DNA of 64,000 nucleotides from Arcticibacter svalbardensis MN12-7 (GTDB lineage Bacteria; Bacteroidota; Bacteroidia; Sphingobacteriales; Sphingobacteriaceae). The notes under the pieces are model-generated. The model saw only the letters and a program-made list of their open reading frames with translations, did not search any database and was not told the origin of the DNA. Every line of letters begins with the position of its first letter. Positions within the stretch are counted from its first letter, which is position 1. Below are positions 28,001 to 35,506 of this stretch, one piece after another. Location of the stretch: assembly GCF_000403135.1 (NCBI RefSeq), contig NZ_AQPN01000090.1, positions 47,041 to 111,040 on the forward strand, in the 5' to 3' direction. A program made the translations under genes and the position numbers.

Positions 28001-28465
28001 CGTAGACGGGCCGTTTATACCCTCTAAAAACACAGTTACACCAGGCATAACACCAATCGAGTCCGTTACGATACCCTGCACCTCAAAGTCTGTCTTTTTC
28101 CGCTCTGTGAGCGTAATCGTACCTGCAATAATGCGATAGCTTAAATTCTGCCCATTCAGCACTTTCTTCAAAGCATAATCTACATTTTGTACTTTTAGAT
28201 TTACAGAAATACGGGGGGCTGAATCAAACAGCGCTGCATTATAAAGTAGGCGCATACCTGCTTGCTTGCTAATTTCAGCGAGTGCTTGCTTGAGTTCAAT
28301 TGAGTTCGCAGTGAGACTAACCGACTGCGAAAAACCAGATGCTCTGACACCAAAACTGAAAGCGACGATCAACACGATGGTCATCTTCATAGTAATCAAT
28401 ACTTTTTTTAATAGTGTTCGCTTCCCGACGGTCATATGCCGACTAGCCGGATTGAAATAATTCAT
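25100..28465 (-). CDS. SusC/RagA TonB-linked outer-membrane transporter (locus 1)
   Basis: A 1121-residue receptor. A long signal region ends near GFSQ. An STN domain follows (about 50-115: SIELKQALAEISKQAG), so it signals to the FecR/sigma pair encoded upstream. Next are a carboxypeptidase-like domain (EVQGIVTDSIGVMPGVTVFLEG), the SusC marker EEVVIVGYGAQKKKNLTGAV, a plug and a long barrel ending in DLSF. The gene is intact. The ATG at 28465 is followed by an in-frame ATG 10 codons on, so the exact start is uncertain. Its leader is covered by a predicted antisense RNA. Confidence 0.95.
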   Translation of the reverse strand: MNYFNPASRHMTVGKRTLLKKVLITMKMTIVLIVAFSFGVRASGFSQSVSLTANSIELKQALAEISKQAGMRLLYNAALFDSAPRISVNLKVQNVDYALKKVLNGQNLSYRIIAGTITLTERKKTDFEVQGIVTDSIGVMPGVTVFLEGINGPSTVTDQNGQFHIRVPENATLVFRFIGYQDQKIHVGNLMKIDVTMVSASSRLEEVVIVGYGAQKKKNLTGAVSSVQAAELTQSPVASVSSALAGRLPGLIAVQSNGMPGNDQSSLNIRGFGEPLVLIDGAEGNMNSIDATEIESVSVLKDASAAIYGSRAGNGVILITTKRGTSGKPVISLNSTYTAQGTTAMPVAGNAGMYARILREGHIQGGQPEATAPYTEEEIQKFYDGTDPQYPNTNWFDVLLRDWAPQQDQNLSVRGGSEKIKYYGFLGYLKQETVWEKSGASYERINLRSNVDATIAKGLTSRLDFSTNLRNGKYPNRNMDINNTIWADLWNTRPVFPSEFPDPTKISYAEGGGTGGAHITSNRELSGYADYKKQDMRFIFDLNYQVPFVNGLSAKALISYIQGYGANKNFQKPVPFYKYDYEADLYSLAGSFGSAASLTLKRSSDRQILGQGFLNYSHRFNGLHDLDVQLIYESIDYFNDEVQATRSNFLTPAVDEMLAGSTNGMTNSALTNEMGRKSYIGRLNYTFADKYIFEATLRADASAKFPEASRWGYFPGASFAWRIDQEHFLKNSATVEALKLRLSFGSSGNDNTGNFQYLTGYNISDKNSGGSYIFGSTRYPGIISRGLANPDLTWEKLKIYNAGTDISLWKGLMYGSLDVFFRERSGILANRLMTVPSSFGSTLPPENINETNTRGLEFMLGTSRKNHDLTWDLSANISWSRSKWKYYEEPIYSDADQLRQNQRTGAWTDRTFGYKSDGLFTSMEEIAALPYDQDQRGNTTLRPGDVKYLDINADGIIDWKDQTDIGKGTQPNWMAGFNASLKYKNFDVSFLFQGAFGHYLKASLPQYSTAFFENRWTEETNDRYALIPRLGGASSNGWLSDYNLIDASYMRLKNVNVGYTFSSRLLKSIAIRQLRVFVAGSNLLTFSKLNKYDLDPEGPSGIGGMYYPQQKNVSAGLDLSF

Positions 28466-28472
28466 ATCTTTG
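28465..28472 (+). promoter_or_regulatory. Antisense promoter box facing away from susC
   Basis: TATCTTTG on the plus strand is a perfect TAnnTTTG -7 box that begins at the first base of the susC start codon on the opposite strand. No plus-strand gene lies downstream, only a terminator at 28530-28557. A good -33 TTG is not seen at the usual spacing. Confidence 0.5.
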
Positions 28473-28478
28473 AAGTGT

Positions 28479-28557
28479 TAAGGTAATTTGTATGTTAAAT
28501 GCTAAAAAATGTCAGTTGTCCTTAATTCGGGGAGTGGTGCAAACACTCCCTTTTTTT
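28479..28557 (+). ncRNA. Predicted cis-antisense RNA over susC leader (locus 1)
   Basis: Starting about 7 nt after the TATCTTTG box and ending in the T-tract of the plus-strand terminator gives an RNA of about 79 nt, fully complementary to the leader of the susC mRNA. In Bacteroides fragilis, short RNAs antisense to susC leaders (the DonS type) repress their PULs; the position, direction and size here match that pattern. The RNA is inferred, not observed. Confidence 0.5.
28530..28557 (+). terminator. Plus-strand intrinsic terminator in the susC leader
   Basis: A perfect 7-bp stem (GGGAGTG / CACTCCC, loop GTGCAAA) is followed directly by seven T on the plus strand. On the minus strand, the direction of all flanking genes, no T-tract follows the stem. 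It therefore terminates antisense transcription. Confidence 0.8.
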
Positions 28558-28624
28558 ATACAGGTACTTTCTATGTGGTGCTCTCTGTCAGTACTTTTTT
28601 CATGTTATTTTGTTTAAATTGTAA

Positions 28625-29755
28625 TTAAAATTCAGGCTTCGCCTGTACCGTTATCATCCTGTTTTCTATCTTAAAAGATCTGCCCGTTACATCTTCAAGC
28701 ATTTCAAGCACTTCGGCCAATGTAGCTTGTCTGCTGATTGCACCTGTGTATTTACCCTGTGAAATATTACCTGTATAAACTACCTGTACATCATACCATC
28801 TACTAATTTCATTCATGATCTCAGGAAGAGGGTCTTCATTGAAATAAAATTCACCATTCTTCCATGCTATGGTTGGTTTCACATCCACAGCAGAAACCTC
28901 AGTGTGTTGATCAGTGATAATAGCCTCCTGTCCGGGTTTAAGAAATGAATACCGGCCTTTATTAATAATTTTTATGCTACCTTCCACAAGTGTAGCCTGA
29001 ACTTTTCCATGATAAGCATGAACATTAAAACTGGTACCCAATACTTCTATGGTTTTTCCTTCCACCATGACCAGGAAAGGTCTTGAACGATCTTTCGTTA
29101 CTTCAAAGAAAGCTTCCCCCTCGAGGTAAACCTTTCTTTCGCTACCTGTAAATGTATTCGGATATCTCAATTTTGAGGATGCATTTAACCAAACCCGCGT
29201 TCCATCATGAAGCAACAGCTTAAATGTTCCTCCTTTGGGAACGGTGAGTGTATACATTCCTCCGGACCCCATTTGTGGCAAACTTGTTTGATCTGAAAGT
29301 TCCATGGTCTTGCCATTACCTAGCGTGAGAGAGGCCTTATATTCAGCAGGTAAGATGTCATTTGTGTACCCGTACTTGGTATCTTTAACAATGCCCTTGT
29401 CGATGCTGCTGTCAAAATAAAAATAGACTAGTGAACAAATAAGAAGGCAAGCGGCAGATGTCAACAACCAACGCCAAAGTGGAACCACTTTTAGAACGGG
29501 TTTTGATGTATTTAATGTGTTTTCCCTCCAGACATGGATATCTTTCATGATCCTGCCATCGACCGATTCAAGCAGAGCTTCTATTCTCGCATCAGGTTTG
29601 TCATTTTTATTTAGTTCCTCGCTGATGAGATTTCTGAGTTGCTCTTCATGCTGTGGAAATTGTAACTGATCAAATAACTGATTGAACTCTTCCTCTGAGC
29701 AATCTCCATCTAAATATTTACGGAACAAATTCCGAATCGTATACGCTTCTCTCAA
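28625..29755 (-). CDS. FecR family anti-sigma factor (locus 1)
   Basis: A 376-residue inner-membrane anti-sigma factor. The cytoplasmic N-terminus (FRKYLDGDCSEEEFNQLF) binds the sigma factor, one membrane segment lies near 94-112 (WRWLLTSAACLLICSLVYF), and the periplasm holds a FecR domain and a C-terminal DUF4974 domain (FNEDPLPEIMNEISRWYDVQVVY) that contacts the STN domain of SusC. No in-frame ATG exists near the 5' end, so a TTG start at 29755 is used. The gene lies 106 bp after the sigma-factor gene. Confidence 0.92.
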   Translation of the reverse strand: MREAYTIRNLFRKYLDGDCSEEEFNQLFDQLQFPQHEEQLRNLISEELNKNDKPDARIEALLESVDGRIMKDIHVWRENTLNTSKPVLKVVPLWRWLLTSAACLLICSLVYFYFDSSIDKGIVKDTKYGYTNDILPAEYKASLTLGNGKTMELSDQTSLPQMGSGGMYTLTVPKGGTFKLLLHDGTRVWLNASSKLRYPNTFTGSERKVYLEGEAFFEVTKDRSRPFLVMVEGKTIEVLGTSFNVHAYHGKVQATLVEGSIKIINKGRYSFLKPGQEAIITDQHTEVSAVDVKPTIAWKNGEFYFNEDPLPEIMNEISRWYDVQVVYTGNISQGKYTGAISRQATLAEVLEMLEDVTGRSFKIENRMITVQAKPEF

Positions 29756-29861
29756 TGTTTCTTTATATAAATCAACACCAATACGTCTATCAAAACAAAA
29801 CTAACTACTGCGAAAACACGATTTAATGTAACCTTAACATGAGGGATAAAATAGCTGTATT

Positions 29862-30473
29862 TTAATCAGAAAAGTTAACAATAAATAACAATAAGGATAA
29901 TGTGGCGGCATCATGCGCATTGACAAGTAGAAAATCACGCATGATTTTTTTAGCCTTCGCTAGATGATTGCTGACAGTGTGCGTTGATAATTTTAATTGT
30001 ACAGAGACCTCTTCTGAACTTTTACCCTCCAACTTGCATAAGGTAAATATCAAACGACACTGTGGGGGGAGTAGTGCCACGGCCTCCTGAAGTAAAGCCT
30101 TATTATCTTTGTCAGCGAGAGTTTCTTCCACATGAGAATAACCAATATCTGAATGGGAAATATAATAAGCACGGAATTTATTATCCTGAGCAATTTTACG
30201 AAAGAAATCCATAGTTATATTTTCAGCCATCCTGAAGAGATAACCACCAAATGTTTTATCAGGATCCAGACGCTCTCTTTGCATCCATACCCGTATAAAA
30301 AGATCATGAACAAGATCCTCTGCTATGGGAACAGATTTTACCAGCTTTACGATGTTGAAAGATATCTGCCGCTTGTAACGGGTATACAACTCTTCAAAAG
30401 CATAAATATCTCCACTTTTCAACTGACGAACCAATACTTGCTCCTCATTTATATCAGTGCTTACCAATCTCAT
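29862..30473 (-). CDS. FecI-type ECF sigma factor (locus 1)
   Basis: A 203-residue sigma-70 family ECF factor. Region 2 is seen at YTRYKRQISFNIVKLV...AEDLVHDLFIRVW and region 4 at LPPQCRLIFTLCKLEGKSSEEVSVQLKLS with HTVSNHLAKAKK as the recognition helix. Released by FecR when SusC is loaded, it should activate the locus. It has a good promoter just upstream (30495-30523), so it is the first gene of the cascade. Confidence 0.94.
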   Translation of the reverse strand: MRLVSTDINEEQVLVRQLKSGDIYAFEELYTRYKRQISFNIVKLVKSVPIAEDLVHDLFIRVWMQRERLDPDKTFGGYLFRMAENITMDFFRKIAQDNKFRAYYISHSDIGYSHVEETLADKDNKALLQEAVALLPPQCRLIFTLCKLEGKSSEEVSVQLKLSTHTVSNHLAKAKKIMRDFLLVNAHDAATLSLLLFIVNFSD

Positions 30474-30494
30474 CGTTGTTTATTCTATCAAGCG

Positions 30495-30523
30495 CAAATA
30501 TAGCATCGCATCAAAAACAACAA
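30495..30523 (-). promoter_or_regulatory. Promoter of the locus 1 sigma-factor gene
   Basis: On the minus strand TTG (30523-30521), an 18-bp spacer and TATATTTG (30502-30495) match the Bacteroidota consensus TTG-N17-23-TAnnTTTG exactly. It starts 22 bp upstream of the ATG. Confidence 0.75.
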
Positions 30524-31144
30524 GTAAACAATGGATTATCACAATGTTAAGTTATTGCACATTTTATAAATTATCATGGTTAACTTCAACAAGTTACTCA
30601 TTCCGAAGATAATACTATTTGCGAATTCTTAGCCATACTTCAATGAACATGGCTCATTCATTGTTCCAACCCGATTTAATCCTACTTTGCTCAAATAGAA
30701 CAAAGTGTAACCTATTTACAAAAAATGAGATTGTAAATATAAGTTCACAAACATCTTAATCACTAACAATGATACTGATAATCATGCAATAAGTATCCAG
30801 AATGAGTCCGATAGCATATAGCTAAAGTCGGACTTTCATTGAGGGTTTATTAGTTTGATCTTTCTGTAAGTAACAGTCATCATAGCTGTTAAACATTATC
30901 CTATAGTGTTATATTTTAGTTAAGCGCAAATAGATGATTCTTTAAAAATACAAGGCAATTCCATAAACACCATCAATAGCCATAAGTAAGCTTTCCTGCG
31001 TGTGTTTGAAATTCATTCATCATGAATATAAATGGAAGTTTCTGCTTTTTACAGACTTATATAAGAAGATTTAGGAAGATTTAATTATTATTTAGCTTTT
31101 GAGATGCTTAACTGCTTACTTTACTGAAAACAATTAGACAGATT
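30524..31144. other. Long intergenic region with one hairpin
   Basis: About 620 bp between divergent genes without a credible reading frame. The one clear structure is an imperfect hairpin with 7-bp arms AGTCCGA (30805-30811) and TCGGACT (30828-30834), with further pairing of TAGC and GCTA inside. Only a weak T-rich stretch follows on the plus strand. The promoter of the plus-strand gene at 31145 should also be here. Confidence 0.4.
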
Positions 31145-32146
31145 ATGGCAACAATAGATCATAAAGGAATGGTACACGGAACCGCAGGTTCAGTAATCTA
31201 CCGGGAGTACCGGGGAAAGAACATCATCCAAGGCAAGACAAAGACATTTAGACAGACCGAAAAAACTAAAAGGAGTGCTACTGAATTTGGACTTTCGAGT
31301 TCGACAGCAGCAGTTATAAGGACAGCATTTGAACCGGCTTATTTTTTTAAAGACGGAACGACAGCTTACAGGAGCACTCAACAGGTGTATCGGTCAATAT
31401 TAAACAATGTAAGCGGGGAGAAAGGAAAACGGGATTTGCATGACGGGAACCTATCCTTTTTACAGGGATTGGACTTCAATGCGAACAGTAAGCTACATGA
31501 AGTACTGCAAATGAGCCATGAAGTCAGTAAAAGCGCAAACGGAGTTGTATCTGTTACCCTTGGTTCATTGAACACCCAAACAGACATTAAAAGGCCTAAA
31601 AACCAAAGCGGAGCCTATATGAAATACCGCATAAGGTTTATGCTAGTTGCCTTTAACTTCAGGGAAGAGTATTATGAAAACCTGGGCGTAAAAGACATCG
31701 ATTTGGAAGGTTATCAAACCATCGAAGGACAAGTCATCACCTTTACAGAAACAGTTCTAAAAGATTGTTTGGCATTGGTGAGTATGTCGCTGATGCTCTA
31801 CTCTCCTATCAATCAAACGAATGAAAGCATCTTATTGAACAATGCAGCGTTCAGTCCCTGCGCCATCATCGGTACATTCGAATCCGAAAAACCATCTGAC
31901 TATCCTTTAAAAGAGGTTCATACACAACCATCCGCATACCCCGGCAGAGAAGAAAACATCAAAGCGATGTTTTATAAAGGCAATCTCCTTATGCTTAAAC
32001 TAAATGATAAAACCAGCAAACGAATCAGTATGAAAGACTTAAAATCCACTAAAAGTAGTGCAAAGATTTATACAATAGAAAAAATCCCTGATATCCCCAG
32101 TAGAAAACGGATCTCATTTGCAAAAAAAATAGATTTTAGGCTTTGA
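31145..32146 (+). CDS. Orphan protein of unknown function
   Basis: A 333-residue soluble protein, basic overall (many Lys/Arg, C-terminus RKRISFAKKIDFRL), without signal peptide or membrane segment. Its opening, GMVHGTAGSVIYREYRGKNIIQGKTK, has the layout of the Bacteroidota DUF6266-like proteins (a short glycine block, then a tyrosine/arginine block, then Lys/Thr-rich linker), but I cannot assign it firmly. The middle (YMKYRIRFMLVAFNFREEYY) looks beta-rich. It is the only plus-strand gene between two minus-strand SusCD loci, separated by 670 bp on its left and only 13 bp from the convergent GDPD gene. Confidence 0.8.
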   Translation: MATIDHKGMVHGTAGSVIYREYRGKNIIQGKTKTFRQTEKTKRSATEFGLSSSTAAVIRTAFEPAYFFKDGTTAYRSTQQVYRSILNNVSGEKGKRDLHDGNLSFLQGLDFNANSKLHEVLQMSHEVSKSANGVVSVTLGSLNTQTDIKRPKNQSGAYMKYRIRFMLVAFNFREEYYENLGVKDIDLEGYQTIEGQVITFTETVLKDCLALVSMSLMLYSPINQTNESILLNNAAFSPCAIIGTFESEKPSDYPLKEVHTQPSAYPGREENIKAMFYKGNLLMLKLNDKTSKRISMKDLKSTKSSAKIYTIEKIPDIPSRKRISFAKKIDFRL

Positions 32147-32159
32147 AAAACACAAACCG

Positions 32160-33059
32160 TTAATGACCCTGTAAAGCCTTTGAAACCTCTATTGGACGAT
32201 CGGATTCTAAAATGTCAACACCGTTTCTGATGATTTGCTGGTAAGCCAAACTTCTTTCATCTGCAAGCTTCAGCTTGTCGTATATCGGAGCAGCAGCTAC
32301 CATACACATGATTCCCTTTTTATGCAGTAAGTCATATAATCCCCTGTTTTCAGGCTTATCCTGAGAACCTACATAGGCCATAACTTGCTTAAGCGGTATT
32401 CCTCCTTCTTCTATTTCAGCCAACTTCGCTGCAGAATTAATTAACATCGCAAACATGTAATTTCTATTATTATGCAGGTAAAATTGTGCCTGTTTTAGAT
32501 TTTGTATTCCGACCATCACAAAGGCATGTGCGTTCTTTTTGTTGATAAGTTCTGCGGTCATTTCGTAGGGAACCCCTTTCCAATCCAAGCTTAAAATTGT
32601 TTTATTCCTTGCCCAATCAATGGCTTCAGATAAGGTGGGAATATGATAAGTGGTTACGTTTCCTTCCACGTCTTTCAGGTTTAGCTGCCTAAGTTCTGCC
32701 CAAGTGTAGTCTGAGACTTTGCCTTTTCCCGTTGTAGTGCGTTCCAGTGTTTCATCATGCATCAGAATAATGACGCTGTCTTTAGTAAGCCTTGGGTCTA
32801 TTTCAAAAAAAGCGGGAGTATATTTCAATGTATTTTCAAATGCGGAGATGGAATTTTCTGGAAGGTTGTTCTCCTGGCCTCCACGATGTCCGCTTACAAT
32901 CGGCTCGCGCTTATTAGTGTAATGAAAATATGCTTGCAGGTCAGCTGGCTTACGGAGTTTGATCGTATGCAGTTGCCTGTGCTGCGCATCTGCTCTTAAA
33001 GAAAGTGAAAAAATTAAGAGCAGGAGTAAAACGACTGAATGAGAATTATTTTTTATCAT
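32160..33059 (-). CDS. Secreted glycerophosphodiester phosphodiesterase
   Basis: A 299-residue GDPD-family enzyme with a signal peptide ending near RADAQ. Catalytic features: SGHRGG, ENSISAFENTL, the metal pair in FEIDPRLTKD, and MHDETLERTT. It should split glycerophosphodiesters into glycerol-3-phosphate and an alcohol outside the inner membrane. It is the last gene of locus 2, 68 bp after the phosphoesterase gene, supporting a phosphodiester substrate for this locus. Confidence 0.92.
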   Translation of the reverse strand: MIKNNSHSVVLLLLLIFSLSLRADAQHRQLHTIKLRKPADLQAYFHYTNKREPIVSGHRGGQENNLPENSISAFENTLKYTPAFFEIDPRLTKDSVIILMHDETLERTTTGKGKVSDYTWAELRQLNLKDVEGNVTTYHIPTLSEAIDWARNKTILSLDWKGVPYEMTAELINKKNAHAFVMVGIQNLKQAQFYLHNNRNYMFAMLINSAAKLAEIEEGGIPLKQVMAYVGSQDKPENRGLYDLLHKKGIMCMVAAAPIYDKLKLADERSLAYQQIIRNGVDILESDRPIEVSKALQGH

Positions 33060-33127
33060 TTTAATAGTTTATTGTTTTTTCTTTAATTATTCTTTTTAAA
33101 TTCAATGCTTAACTACATTTTGAATTA

Positions 33128-34336
33128 TCACTTACTGACAGTATACTTCCCCACAACTTCTCCAGTATCCCTTGTCATTACTAAATTCATGGTTTTCTGG
33201 TTTGCAGTAAGTCGCATAATTGTACGCCCTGAAGGGTTGGGCCCACCTCCAATAATAATCGGAAAATTATGTCCTTCCTGAGGTTTATGAACACCATATA
33301 CATGTGTATGGCCTGAAATCAGCATATCAATTTTATGTTTATTAAACAAAGGGCCGAATAACTTTCTGCAGTGCACAGTACCATGCCATTCCCCAGAGTG
33401 ATAATGCGGAATGTGCATCAGAACAACTTTAAACTTTGCCTTCTTAAATGCCTGGCTCTTGAGTTGTTGTTCAAGCCATATTGCCTGCTCTTCACGATAA
33501 CCGTCAAAATCCGAAAGTCCTCCATACTCACGATCCGAATCTTCCTTATCTTCACCCGTGTCTAATGCTATGAAATAAACCGGGCCTTGAGTAAAAGAAA
33601 AATAGTTGCTTTTGTTAATATTCTCAAAATAATCTGCGAGGTTTCGAGAAAATATTCCTCTGGTTTCATGATTACCCCTGACAAATAGAAATGGTTTACC
33701 TGTTGAAAATGCTTCAGCACATGGCTGAAGCAGGTGTTCGATTAATTGATTCTCATCTTTTTGAAAATCAAACATATCCCCATTTAAGAATACAAAATCA
33801 TATGGTTGATCACCATTTAATTGCATTAAAAGGGGAAATGATTCTGGATGGTCATGGATGTCATTTAAAATAAGCAAAGACACCGAATCCGCATCTTTTT
33901 CCCAAGTAGTAAAATGATATGTATCGCTTTCAATTACATCTCCATATACTAACTTATAGGGTTCATAAAGAATGATATCCTTTGAAAATACTTTATAAGT
34001 ATATGCTGTTGAAGGCCTTAAATTTTCGATTATTATCTTATGGATTCGATTATTAGCATCTACTAAACCATTTGTTGTGCTATGCACTTTTATAGGGCTT
34101 TCATTTACAGCAGAAATTTCTACCCAGCTGTAACAGGGTCGATTAGTTAACCAGAATACACTGATTGCAGTTGGCTCCGGATTTTGAAGATATGGTTTTG
34201 ATAAAAAAGTTATTTTTCCAGTTTCAACTTTTTCCGATTTGGATGCAAATGACACTAATGGGGAACCTGTAGCTGCAAGAATTGTACTTGCTGATACTAA
34301 CTGAATGAAATTACGTCTGTTGACTTTGTTTTCCAT
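33128..34336 (-). CDS. Purple-acid-phosphatase-like metallophosphoesterase
   Basis: A 402-residue exported phosphoesterase. The N-terminus NRRNFIQLVSAST has a twin-arginine look. Residues about 40-145 form a fibronectin-like purple-acid-phosphatase N-domain (KPYLQNPEPTAISVFWLT). The catalytic domain follows: LNDIHDH, LNGDMFD, RGNHETRG, MHIPHYHSG and ISGHTHVYG. It should release phosphate, perhaps from the product of the neighbouring GDPD. It is encoded 83 bp after the DUF1735 lipoprotein in locus 2. Confidence 0.9.
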   Translation of the reverse strand: MENKVNRRNFIQLVSASTILAATGSPLVSFASKSEKVETGKITFLSKPYLQNPEPTAISVFWLTNRPCYSWVEISAVNESPIKVHSTTNGLVDANNRIHKIIIENLRPSTAYTYKVFSKDIILYEPYKLVYGDVIESDTYHFTTWEKDADSVSLLILNDIHDHPESFPLLMQLNGDQPYDFVFLNGDMFDFQKDENQLIEHLLQPCAEAFSTGKPFLFVRGNHETRGIFSRNLADYFENINKSNYFSFTQGPVYFIALDTGEDKEDSDREYGGLSDFDGYREEQAIWLEQQLKSQAFKKAKFKVVLMHIPHYHSGEWHGTVHCRKLFGPLFNKHKIDMLISGHTHVYGVHKPQEGHNFPIIIGGGPNPSGRTIMRLTANQKTMNLVMTRDTGEVVGKYTVSK

Positions 34337-34419
34337 TATGACTATTTTAAAGTACTATAAACAAAACTTGCGCTTAGTATGTACCAAGTAACTATTAAAT
34401 CTTTATGTAAAAACCCGTA

Positions 34420-35400
34420 TTAAAAGGCACTTAATTCAGCAATATGTGTCAGGTAGGTATCTCCCTGACTTGCATTGATTGTAATCTTAAAAAATCTTGC
34501 CATTTGTGCATAATTGAGATAGATGGTATTCTCTAGTACATTGGCTAAGGCAAAGGATTGACTGTAGGTCCAGGTTATGCCGTCCATACTGGTTTGAATA
34601 ATAATATCCCTTGGATTTCCTGTCGCTTTTACCAGTCCGGTCGTTTCTTTACGCCCAGTGATAATAAATCCTCTCAACTTCTTTTCTTCCTTCATATCCA
34701 CTGCGATAATATGCGGAGGCCCTGGTTTAGCTGTTTTCCACTGGGTAGTCCAAAAGGTAGCTCCATTTTTATCAAATGCATAGATGGCACGCCCGTTTGC
34801 TACCCCCTCTCCTGTTGTTTCTTCAGACGAAAGGGATACTATTTCCCAGGTTGAATTGTCAAATGAAACATATGGGTTGGTGGCATAGGTGGCATTTATG
34901 AGATAATAGGTCGTTTTTAAGGATTCATTAACCTTTATTAGTCCATCAGTTTTAATCGTAACAGGGAGCAAATATCCTCCTACTCCATCCAGCTTGTCAG
35001 TAAAGATGCTTATCCGCAGTGGATCTGTACTCTGTTTAGCCTTTGACAATACCACTGTATTTTTTTCAAAGGCAAAACTTCCCGCAGGCATAGCCTTATA
35101 ATTGGTAAAGTTTGTTTCATTAAACTTCGCCACCAAAGCCGCATCTTCTTCGAAATTTACCTGAATATCTGCTGATAGTATTCCGGGACCACCATAATTC
35201 GCGCCATAAAAAATAGTGTCGGGTGTATTTGAAAAGCTGAACTGGTGTACTGCCGGACTATTTACTGCCTGTGGCATATAAACAGAAGAATATACATCCT
35301 GGTTTCCTTGTAGCATGTCGATATCCGCTTTGCCACATCCTAAAGCAAAGCTTATGCAGATCAATAAGCCTAATATTTTATAATTAACTGTGTCTTTCAT
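34420..35400 (-). CDS. DUF1735 and discoidin-like domain lipoprotein
   Basis: A 326-residue surface lipoprotein. Its lipobox is FALGC. Residues about 35-170 fit DUF1735 (VYMPQA, then FNETNFTNYKAMPAGSFAF, then YLLPVTI), found in many PUL-encoded SusE-like proteins. The C-terminal half is a discoidin/F5-8 type C fold (TTQWKTAKPGPPHIIAVDM...RGFIITGR...ITWTYSQSF), a common carbohydrate-binding module. It probably helps SusD capture a glycan-containing ligand at the surface. It lies between susD and the phosphoesterase gene in locus 2. Confidence 0.88.
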   Translation of the reverse strand: MKDTVNYKILGLLICISFALGCGKADIDMLQGNQDVYSSVYMPQAVNSPAVHQFSFSNTPDTIFYGANYGGPGILSADIQVNFEEDAALVAKFNETNFTNYKAMPAGSFAFEKNTVVLSKAKQSTDPLRISIFTDKLDGVGGYLLPVTIKTDGLIKVNESLKTTYYLINATYATNPYVSFDNSTWEIVSLSSEETTGEGVANGRAIYAFDKNGATFWTTQWKTAKPGPPHIIAVDMKEEKKLRGFIITGRKETTGLVKATGNPRDIIIQTSMDGITWTYSQSFALANVLENTIYLNYAQMARFFKITINASQGDTYLTHIAELSAF

Positions 35401-35506
35401 TATCCTATTTTGTTATTTAAATGGAACGAAGGCATCATGAGCATTTTAATGACTCATCCATGTTTACAAATGCCCACAATGCTTTCCTTATTATGTCTGT
35501 ATTATT

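Noticed and set aside
28530..28557. Terminator or attenuator of the minus-strand FecR transcript
   Set aside because: On the minus strand the stem is not followed by a T-tract, so it does not fit sense-strand termination.
30153..30503. A 116-codon plus-strand frame
   Set aside because: Antisense to the ECF sigma factor and its promoter; no motif.
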